A stretch of 38,759 nucleotides of DNA from Streptomyces lydicus (GTDB lineage Bacteria; Actinomycetota; Actinomycetes; Streptomycetales; Streptomycetaceae). The notes beneath the pieces were generated by a model. It was not told the origin of the DNA. It ran no database searches and saw only the letters and a list, made by a program, of their open reading frames with translations. How positions within the stretch are numbered: the stretch's first letter is position 1; every line of letters begins with the position of its first letter. The translations under genes were made by a program, and so were the position numbers. The stretch is from positions 1 through 38,759 of the forward strand of contig NZ_JNZA01000053.1 in assembly GCF_000717345.1 (NCBI RefSeq). The letters are read 5' to 3'. Positions 1 to 8,527 of this stretch are shown piece by piece.

Positions 1-26
1 GTGGAGGGGTGAGGGGGCGGAGGGGG

Positions 27-275
27 TCAGGGGGCGGTGTCCCAGATGCCGAGGCGTTCCGTTTCGTCGACGGAGGATTTGAACCGCTCGTCGAAGTCCT
101 CGCGGATGAGCGTCCGGACCACATAGTCCTGGACGCTCATTCCGCGTTTTGCGGCGTGCTGCCGAAGGCGCTCCAGCAGCTCGCCCTCCACGCGCAGGCT
201 GAGCACTCGCGATCCCATACGGACACGGTCCCGTCCTTTCGCGGTCAGGCGTGTCACTTTCGGCCGCGTCCTCAC
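27..275 (-). CDS. Small ribbon-helix-helix-like DNA-binding protein
   Basis: 82 residues from a GTG at 275. A basic N-terminus is followed by a strand-helix-helix pattern at about residues 21-60 (SRVLSLRVEGELLERLRQ, then a short helix around MSVQDYVVRTL), as in Arc/CopG/MetJ ribbon-helix-helix repressors, which bind DNA as dimers through the beta strand. Met20 (position 218) would also give a complete fold, so the start is uncertain. The gene is divergent from the MarR gene with 63 bases between them. No toxin-like partner lies next to it, so an orphan regulator is more likely than an antitoxin, although whatever lies left of base 1 is unseen. The fold is inferred from pattern only and the target is unknown. 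Confidence 0.7.
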   Translation of the reverse strand: MRTRPKVTRLTAKGRDRVRMGSRVLSLRVEGELLERLRQHAAKRGMSVQDYVVRTLIREDFDERFKSSVDETERLGIWDTAP

Positions 276-338
276 TCATATGGGTGATCCCGTGCGACGG
301 CGAGCCCTCGCAGCTTTTATTAGAGAGGGTAATGAGTT

Positions 339-815
339 ATGCTAAAGACCATGCCGGAACTGTCCCGCCCCCAGCCCGACGGCCGGGAGGGCGCCCCAGA
401 CGACGCGGCCGCGGTCAACGCGCTGCGGTCCGCCGTGATGCGCCTGTCCCGCCGCCTGAAGCACCAGCGGGTCGACGAGTCGCTGAGCCCCACCGAGATG
501 TCGGTGCTCGGCACCCTGGCCCGCTGCGGCAGCGCCACCCCCGGTGAGCTGGCCCGCAAGGAGCACGTGCAGCCGCCGTCGATGACCCGCATCGTGGCCA
601 TGCTGGAGGCCAAGGGACTGGTCCGGCTCGATCCGCACCCCGACGACCGCCGCCAGAAGGTCGTCACGCAGACCGAACAGGCCGAGGCGATGCTCGAGGA
701 GAGCCGCCGCAAGCGCAACGCCTGGCTCGCCGAGCTGGCCTCCGGGCTGGACGAGGACGAGTGGGCGAAGGTGCGGGCGGCCGCGCCGGTACTGGAGAAG
801 CTCGCCCAGTTGTAA
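339..815 (+). CDS. MarR family transcriptional regulator
   Basis: 158 residues. Start ATG 339 is supported by GAGAGGG at 323-329, nine bases upstream; ATG 351 is an in-frame alternative. The winged helix-turn-helix occupies about residues 45-110: a recognition region PPSMTRIVAMLEAKGLV, then the wing signature DPHPDDRRQKVV with the conserved D-x-R of MarR proteins. Flanking helices (ALRSAVMRLSRRLKHQ and the C-terminal helix) would form the dimer interface. The MFS exporter starts 27 bases downstream on the same strand, so this is most likely the ligand-responsive repressor of that exporter and of itself. ATTA-N7-TAAT at 319-333 overlaps the ribosome binding site and is a weak operator candidate. 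The ligand cannot be predicted. Confidence 0.92.
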   Translation: MLKTMPELSRPQPDGREGAPDDAAAVNALRSAVMRLSRRLKHQRVDESLSPTEMSVLGTLARCGSATPGELARKEHVQPPSMTRIVAMLEAKGLVRLDPHPDDRRQKVVTQTEQAEAMLEESRRKRNAWLAELASGLDEDEWAKVRAAAPVLEKLAQL

Positions 816-842
816 CCCCGACGCCGAGGAGGCGAACCCACT

Positions 843-2282
843 TTGAGTACGGGATCCGGAGCACCCTCCGCCCCCGCACCGAACTCCCACCACGACACGG
901 TTTCCGACGACGCGACCGCGACCGCGAGCGCACGGGGCACCGCCCCCGGCATCGCCGCAGGCCCCGCCGCCCCGCCGCGCAAGGGCACGTTCAGTTCGCT
1001 CCGCATACGTAACTACCGGCTCTTCGCCACCGGCCAGATGGTGTCCAACACCGGCACCTGGATGCAGCGCATCGCCCAGGACTGGCTGGTGCTCAGCCTG
1101 ACCGGCTCGTCCGCCGCGGTCGGCATCACCACCGCCCTGCAGTTCCTGCCGATGCTGCTCTTCGGCCTCTACGGTGGCGTCATCGCCGACCGCTTCCCCA
1201 AGCGCAAGCTGCTGCTGCTGACCCAGTCCGCCATGGGACTGACCGGCCTGGCCCTCGCCGCGCTCACGCTCAGCGGCCAGGTGCAGGTCTGGCACGTCTA
1301 CCTCGTCGCCCTGCTCCTCGGCCTCGCCACCGTCGTCGACAACCCCGCCCGGCAGGCGTTCGTCTCCGAGATGGTCGGGCAGGACGACCTCCGCAACGCC
1401 GTCAGCCTCAACTCCGCCAACTTCCAGTCCGCCCGGCTGATCGGCCCCGCCGTCGCCGGTGTGCTGATCACCGCCTTCGGCAGCGGCTGGGCCTTCCTCT
1501 TCAACGGGCTGTCCTTCATCGCCCCGCTGACCGGCCTGCTGATGATGCGCACCGCCGAACTGCACAAGGTCGACCGCGTCCCTCGGAGCAAGGGCCAGCT
1601 GCGCGAGGGCCTGCGGTACGTCTCGCAGCGGCCCGACCTCATCTGGCCCATCGTCCTCGTCGGCTTCATCGGCACCTTCGGCTTCAACTTCCCGATCTGG
1701 CTGACCGCGTTCGTCTACCACGTCTTCCACCAGGGCGCCGGCACGTACGCCCTGTTCAACGGCCTGATGGCGGCCGGCTCCCTGATCGGTGCGCTGCTCG
1801 CGGCCCGCCGCGCCGGCTCCCGGCTCCGCCTGCTGGTGGGCGCCGCGATGCTGTTCGGGGCGCTGGAGATCACCGCCGCGCTGGCGCCGTCCTTCTGGAT
1901 CTTCGCGGCCCTGCTCGCGCCGATCGGGATGGTCGGCCTGACCATCAACGTCACCGCCAACTCCAGCGTCCAGATGGCCACCGACCCGCTGATGCGCGGG
2001 CGCGTGATGAGCCTGTTCATGATGGTGTTCATGGGCGGCACCCCGCTCGGCGCACCCGTCGTCGGCTGGGTCACCGACGCCTTCGGTGCCCGGATCGGTT
2101 TCCTGGCGGGCGGGGTGATCTCCCTGACGGCCGCCGGTCTGATCGGTCTGGTGCTGGCCCGCGTGGGCGGCCTCCGGCTCAAGATCGACCTGCGCCGCGG
2201 CCACCAGCACCTCAGGTTCGTGCCCAGGGCCCCGGAAGGGGTCGCCCCCTCGGGGGAGAAGGAGCTGGCCCCCGCCGCGTAG
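843..2282 (+). CDS. MFS transporter (DHA3/EntS-like exporter)
   Basis: 479 residues. TTG 843 is chosen because GAGGAGG at 826-832 sits ten bases upstream and no better ATG/GTG precedes the conserved region. About 55 disordered Ala/Pro/Thr-rich residues come before SSLRIRNYRLFATGQMVSNTGTWMQRIAQDWLVLSLTG split over the first helix, typical of the EntS/MFS_3 group. About twelve hydrophobic segments follow. The loop after helix 2 (GGVIADRFPKRKLLLLTQ) is the MFS motif A (G-x-x-x-D-R-x-x-R/K). The C-terminal 40 residues are basic and cytoplasmic. Proton-driven efflux of a drug or siderophore-like compound is expected from the family; the substrate is unknown. It probably forms an operon with the MarR gene. 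Confidence 0.9.
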   Translation: MSTGSGAPSAPAPNSHHDTVSDDATATASARGTAPGIAAGPAAPPRKGTFSSLRIRNYRLFATGQMVSNTGTWMQRIAQDWLVLSLTGSSAAVGITTALQFLPMLLFGLYGGVIADRFPKRKLLLLTQSAMGLTGLALAALTLSGQVQVWHVYLVALLLGLATVVDNPARQAFVSEMVGQDDLRNAVSLNSANFQSARLIGPAVAGVLITAFGSGWAFLFNGLSFIAPLTGLLMMRTAELHKVDRVPRSKGQLREGLRYVSQRPDLIWPIVLVGFIGTFGFNFPIWLTAFVYHVFHQGAGTYALFNGLMAAGSLIGALLAARRAGSRLRLLVGAAMLFGALEITAALAPSFWIFAALLAPIGMVGLTINVTANSSVQMATDPLMRGRVMSLFMMVFMGGTPLGAPVVGWVTDAFGARIGFLAGGVISLTAAGLIGLVLARVGGLRLKIDLRRGHQHLRFVPRAPEGVAPSGEKELAPAA

Positions 2283-2299
2283 ACCAGCCGAAGCGTAGA

Positions 2300-2319
2300 C
2301 CGGCCGCCGCGTCGGCCGG
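2300..2319 (+). terminator. Hairpin after the MarR-MFS operon
   Basis: A perfect 7-bp inverted repeat, CCGGCCG (2300-2306) and CGGCCGG (2313-2319), with a 6-base loop, 18 bases after the MFS stop. There is no U-tract, which is common for Streptomyces terminators. The assignment is inferred from position and symmetry. Confidence 0.45.
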
Positions 2320-2409
2320 CCCGGCTCCCGGCCGGGTGCGGAACGTGCTTCCGCCCCGGCCGGCCCGGTGGAATTGACGACGGCAGGGCCACGGCGTACG
2401 CCTACGTCC

Positions 2410-2976
2410 ATGAGACTCTTCGCCGCCGTCCTGCCGCCCGCCGCCGTGCTCGGGGAGCTGGCCGTCGAGGTGGCGCAGTTGCAGAAGCTGCCGGCCGCCG
2501 ACCGGTTGCGCTGGACCGGCCGGGACGGCTGGCACTTCACCCTGGCCTTCTACGGTGAGGTCGCCGACGACCTCCTCCCCGACCTGCACGAACGTCTGGC
2601 CCGCGCCGCCCACCGCCGCGACCCCTACGAGCTGCGGATCGCCGGCGGCGGCCGGTTCTCCGACCGTGTGGTGTGGGCCGGGGCCGACGGCGACCGTCCG
2701 GCGATGGGCCGGCTCGCCGGCTCGGCGGCGGCCGCGGGCCGCCGGGCGGGCGTCGCCATGCTGGAGGAGCACCGCCCCTTCACCCCGCACCTCACCCTCG
2801 CCCGGAACCGCGTCGCGGGCGTGAGCCTCGCCCCGTACGCGAGCGCCCTCAAGGAGTACGCCGGCACGTCCTGGACGGTCGGGGCGCTGTCCCTGATGCG
2901 CAGCCACCCGCCCGCCGGCGGGGCGGGCAGCCAGCCGCACTACGAGGAGATCGCCTCCTGGCCGCTCGGCCACTGA
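2410..2976 (+). CDS. thpR: RNA 2',3'-cyclic 3'-phosphodiesterase (2'-5' RNA ligase family)
   Basis: 188 residues from ATG 2410, where the family N-terminus MRLFAAVLPP begins; an upstream in-frame GTG at 2368 would only add a non-conserved extension. Both catalytic HxTx signatures of the 2H phosphoesterase superfamily are present: H42-F-T44-L in WHFTLAFYGE and H127-L-T129-L in FTPHLTLAR, separated by the usual distance. The family opens 2',3'-cyclic phosphates on RNA ends to 2'-phosphates and was named for a tRNA-half ligase activity in extracts. It is cytosolic. It follows a hairpin and appears to be transcribed on its own. The physiological RNA substrate in actinobacteria is not settled. Confidence 0.9.
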   Translation: MRLFAAVLPPAAVLGELAVEVAQLQKLPAADRLRWTGRDGWHFTLAFYGEVADDLLPDLHERLARAAHRRDPYELRIAGGGRFSDRVVWAGADGDRPAMGRLAGSAAAAGRRAGVAMLEEHRPFTPHLTLARNRVAGVSLAPYASALKEYAGTSWTVGALSLMRSHPPAGGAGSQPHYEEIASWPLGH

Positions 2977-3056
2977 GGCGGCCGGGAGGCGCCCGGGCCC
3001 CCGCCACCGGTCCGGCGAAGGGGCCGGGCCGGTGAAGGGTTCGGGTCCACCCCGGT

Positions 3057-3062
3057 TACGCT
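3057..3062 (+). promoter_or_regulatory. -10 element of a leaderless promoter
   Basis: TACGCT matches TAnnnT and ends six bases before the GTG at 3069, so the transcript would start on or next to the start codon. A possible -35 (GTGAAG, 3032-3037) is weak. No Shine-Dalgarno is present. Confidence 0.5.
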
Positions 3063-3068
3063 CGTGGG

Positions 3069-3155
3069 GTGGACCCGAAGACCCGTAACCGGATCATGTC
3101 CGGCCTGTTCGCCGTGCTGCTCGTCGTCGTGATCGTGGCGGCAGCCGTGCGCTGA
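3069..3155 (+). CDS. 28-residue single-pass membrane peptide
   Basis: GTG 3069 to TGA 3153-3155 encodes 28 residues: a charged N-terminus with alternating basic residues (VDPKTRNRIMSG), then a continuous hydrophobic stretch (LFAVLLVVVIVAAAV, residues 13-27), ending in Arg. This is one short membrane helix with the basic side predicted in the cytoplasm. No Shine-Dalgarno precedes it, but a -10 element sits at the exact distance expected for a leaderless mRNA. It lies alone between thpR and the convergent aldo/keto reductase. I recall similar tiny hydrophobic peptides in other streptomycetes but cannot name a function. Coding status rests on composition and promoter geometry. Confidence 0.5.
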   Translation: MDPKTRNRIMSGLFAVLLVVVIVAAAVR

Positions 3156-3205
3156 GCCCCGTACGGCCCGGCCGCGGCGGCGTCAGCGCGCCGCGGTCAC
3201 CCGGC

Positions 3206-4204
3206 TCACCAGGCGAACGCCTCCGGCGAGGGCCCCGGGCCGGGGAAGATCTCGTCCAGCGACTCCAGCAGCTCCGCCGGCAGCGTCAGCTCGACGGCGC
3301 GCAGCGCGGAGGCGAGCTGGTCGGCGGTGCGGGGGCCGACGATCGGGCCGGTGACGCCGGGGCGGGTGAGCAGCCAGGCCAGCGCCACCTCGCCGGGCTC
3401 CAGGCCGTGCTTGGCGACCAGGTCCTCGTAGGACTGGATCTGGGCGCGGACCGTGGGGTTCGCGAGGGCGTCGGCGGAGCGGCCGGTGCCCGTGCGGCCC
3501 GCGCCGCCCTCGCGCTCCTTGCGGAGCGCGCCGCCCAGCAGTCCGCCGTGCAGCGGGGACCACGGGATGATGCCCAGGCCGTAGCTCTCGGCGGCCGGGA
3601 TGACCTCCATCTCCGCGCGCCGCTCGGCGAGGTTGTACAGGCACTGCTCGCTGACCAGGCCGTACGAACCGCGGCGGGCGGCGGTCTCGTTGGCGCGGGC
3701 GATGTGCCAGCCGGCGTGGTTGGAGGAGCCGGCGTAGAGGATCTTGCCCTGCTGGACGAGGACGTCGATGGCCTGCCAGATCTCGTCCCAGGGCGTGTCC
3801 CGGTCGACGTGGTGGAACTGGTAGAGGTCGATGTGGTCGGTGCCGAGCCGCTTGAGGCTGGCGTCCACCGCGCGCCGGATGTTGAGCGCGGAGAGCTTGT
3901 CGTGGTTGGGCCAGGCCGGCTCGCCGTCGGGCGCCATGTTGGCGTAGACCTTGGTGGCCAGCACGGTCTTGTCGCGCCGGCCGCCGCCCTTGGCGAACCA
4001 GGAGCCGACGATCTCTTCGGTGCGGCCCTTGTCGGCGCCCCAGCCGTAGACGTTCGCGGTGTCGAGGAAGTTGACGCCCGCGCCGAGCGCGGCGTCCATG
4101 ATGGTGTGGCTGTCCGCCTCGTCGGTCTGGGGACCGAAGTTCATCGTCCCGAGGACGAGTCGGCTGACCTTGAGTCCGGTGCGTCCGAGCTGCGTGTACT
4201 CCAT
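3206..4204 (-). CDS. Aldo/keto reductase
   Basis: 332 residues from ATG 4204. The TIM-barrel AKR signature is complete: G-x-FLDTANVYGWG with Asp48 and Tyr53, Lys85 in VLATKVYANM, and His131 in DLYQFHHVD form the catalytic tetrad. The GSSNHAGWHI strand and the C-terminal GPRTADQL region fit NADP(H) binding. The family reduces aldehydes or ketones to alcohols with NADPH in the cytosol; the length is normal for the YajO/AKR12-like branch. It lies 77 bases downstream of the SGNH hydrolase on the same strand and may be co-transcribed. The segment ALRKEREGGAGRTGTGRSA (about residues 227-245) is a Gly/Arg-rich loop near the cofactor. The substrate cannot be inferred. Confidence 0.92.
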   Translation of the reverse strand: MEYTQLGRTGLKVSRLVLGTMNFGPQTDEADSHTIMDAALGAGVNFLDTANVYGWGADKGRTEEIVGSWFAKGGGRRDKTVLATKVYANMAPDGEPAWPNHDKLSALNIRRAVDASLKRLGTDHIDLYQFHHVDRDTPWDEIWQAIDVLVQQGKILYAGSSNHAGWHIARANETAARRGSYGLVSEQCLYNLAERRAEMEVIPAAESYGLGIIPWSPLHGGLLGGALRKEREGGAGRTGTGRSADALANPTVRAQIQSYEDLVAKHGLEPGEVALAWLLTRPGVTGPIVGPRTADQLASALRAVELTLPAELLESLDEIFPGPGPSPEAFAW

Positions 4205-4281
4205 GGTGGTTCAGCCAACGCCTTGGAGTGTGCTCGAAGCAAGGCCGGCACCCCGTCACGGGGCCGTTGGCGTACCGGAGT

Positions 4282-4995
4282 TCAGGGGGCCGGTACGGCT
4301 TCGGCGGCGGGTTCGCCGAGGCGGTACGGCCCGCCGACGCCCCATGCCTGGTGCAGTGCCTCGGCGAAGGCGCCCGCCAGCAGTCGTTCGCCCCACTCCG
4401 AGGGGTGGGTGCCGTCGTAGGTGGCGTGCGCGATCCGCCAGCCGGCCGGTTCGGAGGCGAGCAGCAGCGGGGAGCGGGGGGTGGACAGATCGGCGACGGT
4501 CTTGGCGAGGAGTTCGTTGAACCGTTCGCACTGGGCGGCGAACGCGGTGTCGGTGGCGGCCCGGACGTTGGGGATGACGGGCATCAGCACCATCCGGATG
4601 TGCGGTGCCGCCGCGCGTGCCGCGGCCACGAACTCCCGTACGTTGTCCGCGGTCTGCTCGGCGTCGGTGTAGAAGCCGAGGTCTATCAGGCCGAGGGAGA
4701 CCAGCAGGGTGTCGGCGTCGTGGCGGCGTACCGCGTCACCGATCAGCGGTGCCATGTGCAGCCAGCCCTCGCCCCAGCCGGCGAGGTGGCGGCGGGCGTC
4801 CTCGGGGAAGGCGGGGTCGGCGTAGGCGTGCGAGGTGGGGGCGTCGCCGGTGGGGTCGTGGAGCGCCCGGCGCGGGCCGACGATGCGGTACGGGCCGTCG
4901 AACGTCGCGTCGAGGTGCTGCCACATCCGGTAGCGCCAGGTGAAATCGCCGGTGCTGCCGATCGTCATGGAGTCACCGACGAACATGATCCTCAT
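4282..4995 (-). CDS. SGNH/GDSL hydrolase family protein
   Basis: 237 residues from ATG 4995; longer in-frame openings to 5196 run into the divergent gene and are not conserved-looking. Block I is MFVGDSMT with nucleophile Ser9, and block V is DGTHPSEWG with Asp194 and His197, completing a Ser-Asp-His triad. Block III, usually G-x-N-D, reads G102-L-I104-D105, so the asparagine that helps form the oxyanion hole is replaced by isoleucine. No signal peptide or membrane helix is visible, so it is probably cytosolic. SGNH enzymes are esterases or lipases acting on acyl, acetyl or carbohydrate esters. It is divergent from a secreted protein with 88 bases between starts. Activity may be altered. Confidence 0.85.
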   Translation of the reverse strand: MRIMFVGDSMTIGSTGDFTWRYRMWQHLDATFDGPYRIVGPRRALHDPTGDAPTSHAYADPAFPEDARRHLAGWGEGWLHMAPLIGDAVRRHDADTLLVSLGLIDLGFYTDAEQTADNVREFVAAARAAAPHIRMVLMPVIPNVRAATDTAFAAQCERFNELLAKTVADLSTPRSPLLLASEPAGWRIAHATYDGTHPSEWGERLLAGAFAEALHQAWGVGGPYRLGEPAAEAVPAP

Positions 4996-5083
4996 CTGGC
5001 CATGATGGCCGAGACGCCTCTCACCTGGTACGTGACGCTGGCCACGCCGCACGGGCCGCGCTCCGGGATGGCAGTCTGTGCCC

Positions 5084-6091
5084 ATGCGTTCGCTTCTGTG
5101 CGCGGCCGGTGCCGCGGGGATCCTGTGGGCCGCGGCGGCGGTGCCCGCGGCGGCCGACGAGCCCGACGGTTTCACCATCGGCGATCCGCGGATCACCGAG
5201 TCCAGCGGCCTGGCCGCCAGCCGGCTGCACCCGGGGATCTACTGGACCCACAACGACAGCGACGACGGCCCGTACGTCTATGCCGTCGACGGCCGGACGG
5301 GCCGTACGGTCGCCCGGATCACCCTGCGCGGCATCGGGGCGCCGCGCGACGTCGAGGCGATCTCGATCGGCCCGGACGGTGCGCTCTACGTCGGCGACAT
5401 CGGCGACAACCTCGGCGGCACCTGGAACCACGTCTGGATCTACCGCTTCCCCGAGCCGCGCCGGCTGCGCGACGCCACCGTCACCGCCACCCAGTTCACC
5501 GTGAAGTACGCCGACGGGCCGCGCGACGCCGAGGCGCTGATGGTGCATCCGAAGACCGGCCGGGTGTACATCGCCAGCAAGAAGCAGGACGGCGGCGGCG
5601 CGCTCTACGAGGGCCCGGCCCGCCTCTCCACCGGCGGCACCAATGTGTTCCGCAAGGTCGCGCCGATCGATCTGTGGGTGACGGACGGGGCGTTCTCCCC
5701 GGACGGCACCCGTCTGGTGATGCGCAGTTACTTCGGTGCCCGGATGTACCGCTGGCAGCAGGGCCGCCCGAAGGACATCGGCAGTGTGGGCGTGCCGATG
5801 CAGCAGCAGGGCGAGTCGGTCACCTTCACCCTCGACGGCCGGACCCTGATGTACGGGTCGGAGGGGCGGGACAGCGAGGTCGAGCCGGTCGGGCTGAGCG
5901 GTGCGCAGCTGCCGGACTCGGCGCGGTCCGCCGGGGACGGGGCGGGCGAGGACGGGGCCAACGGTGCCGGGGGCAAGGGGGGTTCGGGCGGGCAGAAGCC
6001 GGCGCCCGGTTTCGTGAAGGGCGCGGTGGTCCTGGTGGTGGCGACGGCGCTGGTGATGGGGGTTCGCAGGCTGCTGCGGCGGCGGTCGTAG
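5084..6091 (+). CDS. Secreted, C-terminally membrane-anchored beta-propeller-like protein
   Basis: 335 residues from ATG 5084; GTG 5078 is a two-codon-longer alternative. Residues 1-24 form a Sec signal peptide (MRSLLCAAGAAGILWAAAAV, then PAAA-D). The body repeats blade-like segments such as ESSGLAASRLHPGIYWTHND, YVYAVDGRTGRTVARI, EAISIGPDGALYVGDIGDN and DGAFSPDGTRLVMRSY, typical of NHL/WD40-type propellers. A Gly/Ser/Lys-rich linker (about 285-308) precedes a terminal helix (312-327) followed by RRLLRRRS, which would anchor the protein in the membrane with its body outside. No LPxTG motif. Propeller proteins of this kind bind ligands or proteins at the cell surface; no catalytic motif is evident. 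It ends before a strong bidirectional terminator. Confidence 0.8.
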   Translation: MRSLLCAAGAAGILWAAAAVPAAADEPDGFTIGDPRITESSGLAASRLHPGIYWTHNDSDDGPYVYAVDGRTGRTVARITLRGIGAPRDVEAISIGPDGALYVGDIGDNLGGTWNHVWIYRFPEPRRLRDATVTATQFTVKYADGPRDAEALMVHPKTGRVYIASKKQDGGGALYEGPARLSTGGTNVFRKVAPIDLWVTDGAFSPDGTRLVMRSYFGARMYRWQQGRPKDIGSVGVPMQQQGESVTFTLDGRTLMYGSEGRDSEVEPVGLSGAQLPDSARSAGDGAGEDGANGAGGKGGSGGQKPAPGFVKGAVVLVVATALVMGVRRLLRRRS

Positions 6092-6173
6092 GCGGTCGCC
6101 TCGGGCGGGTGCCGCAGGAGCGGCGGGCCGCGGGCCGGCTGCCGGTTCGCGGTGGCCGGTTCCGGGAACGCGT

Positions 6174-6206
6174 ACGGGCCCCGGCGCGGGTGGTGCCGGG
6201 GCCCGT
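6174..6206. terminator. Bidirectional terminator between the surface protein and serC
   Basis: A perfect 12-bp stem, ACGGGCCCCGGC (6174-6185) with GCCGGGGCCCGT (6195-6206), and a 9-base loop, between two convergent genes. It lacks a U-tract. Confidence 0.75.
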
Positions 6207-6229
6207 GGCGTGTCACGCCGGGTGTGCCG

Positions 6230-7471
<1,242 letters not shown>

Positions 7472-8473
7472 CTACGCGGGCGGGGGGTCCGTGGCGTAGA
7501 CGGCGGTGACGGCGGCCGCGGCGTCGGCCATCATCCGGCGGGCCTCGGGCGGGCCGAGGACTTCCAGGGAGTCGCCGAACTGGAGGAGCTGGCGGACGGC
7601 CCGGACGACGGGGAAGGCCAGGTCGAGGACGGCCCAGTCGCCGTCGCCGGTGGTGTCGGGGTCGCCGTCCGTGGCACCCGTACGGGGCGGCCCGGTCAGT
7701 GCGCCGCCCAGGATCCGGACGGCCATGTCCAGCCGCTCCCGGCGGATGCGGGCGGTGACCCGTACGCCGGCCGGCCGGTCCTCGACCTGCTGGCGCAGCT
7801 GCTGCCAGGCGTCGGCGAGTTCCACGCCCGGGCGGCGCCGCACCGGCGCGTCGGTGAGCGTCGCCGACGCCACCCGGTCGGCCCGGAACAGCTGCGGCCG
7901 GGCGCGCCGGTCCGCGACGAGGTACCAGGTGCCGGCCTTGGCCACCAGCCCGTAGGGGTCGACGGTGTAGGTCCGCAGCCGGGTCTCGCCGCTGTGCCGG
8001 TAGCGGATCCGCAGCCGCAGGTCGGTGAAGACGGCGGTGTGCAGGTCGTCCAGGTCGACGGCGGGGCGGGGGCCGCTCAGCCATCTGTCCGGGTCGACCA
8101 GGATGCGGCGGCCGGTCAGTTCGGCGGCCGGGCGGTGCGGCGCGGGCAGTGCGGCCATCACCTTGCGCAGCGCCGAGCCGAGGGCGTCGTCCAGGCCGAG
8201 CGCGGTGTGCGCGCCCTGCGCGGCCAGCACGAACAGGGCGCGCGCCTCGTCGGTGGTCAGGCCGGTGACGTCGGTGCGGTAGCCGGGCAGCAGCGCGATC
8301 CCGCCGTGCCGGCCGCGCTCGGCGTAGACCGGGACACCGGCCGCGGACAGCGATTCGACGTCGCGGTAGACGGTGCGCGGGGAGACTTCCAGCCGCTCGG
8401 CGAGTTCCCGGGCGGGCACCCGGCCGCGGGTCTGGAGCAGCAGCAGGATCGAGAGCAGACGGTCCGACTTCAC
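7472..8473 (-). CDS. WYL-domain transcriptional regulator (YafY type)
   Basis: 333 residues from GTG 8473 (VKSDRLLSILLLLQTRG). Residues 1-55 are an HTH_11 winged helix (VPARELAERLEVSPRTVYRDVESLSAAGVP split over helices 2-3 and the wing). Residues about 135-205 form the WYL domain, with the literal W-Y-L in AGTWYLVADRR and the conserved arginines in LRIRYRHSG and LFRADRV. A C-terminal WCX-like extension ends at about 325. WYL domains sense nucleic acids or small ligands. It is divergent from the flavoprotein at 8528 with 54 bases between starts, which suggests it controls that gene and itself. serC follows 123 bases downstream on the same strand but has its own -10. Confidence 0.93.
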   Translation of the reverse strand: MKSDRLLSILLLLQTRGRVPARELAERLEVSPRTVYRDVESLSAAGVPVYAERGRHGGIALLPGYRTDVTGLTTDEARALFVLAAQGAHTALGLDDALGSALRKVMAALPAPHRPAAELTGRRILVDPDRWLSGPRPAVDLDDLHTAVFTDLRLRIRYRHSGETRLRTYTVDPYGLVAKAGTWYLVADRRARPQLFRADRVASATLTDAPVRRRPGVELADAWQQLRQQVEDRPAGVRVTARIRRERLDMAVRILGGALTGPPRTGATDGDPDTTGDGDWAVLDLAFPVVRAVRQLLQFGDSLEVLGPPEARRMMADAAAAVTAVYATDPPPA

Positions 8474-8488
8474 AGCCGTTTTTATATA

Positions 8489-8503
8489 TGACGGCGCGTG
8501 TCA
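8489..8503. promoter_or_regulatory. Candidate operator between the WYL regulator and the flavoprotein
   Basis: TGAC-N7-GTCA dyad inside the 54-base divergent spacer, next to an AT-rich run TTTTTATATA (8479-8488). On the minus strand TATAAA (8486-8481) is placed as a -10 for an almost leaderless regulator mRNA. Assigned from symmetry and location only. Confidence 0.4.
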
Positions 8504-8527
8504 AGTTATCGCTGCAGAGTGCGGGGC

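Noticed and set aside
27..275. Ribbon-helix-helix protein as an antitoxin
   Set aside because: No small toxin-like gene within the visible flank; the downstream side is beyond the window.
342..2540. Long open frame on the minus strand opposite the MarR and MFS genes
   Set aside because: A high-GC shadow: Gly/Arg/Gln-rich low-complexity translation with no family motif, while the plus strand carries two clear families.
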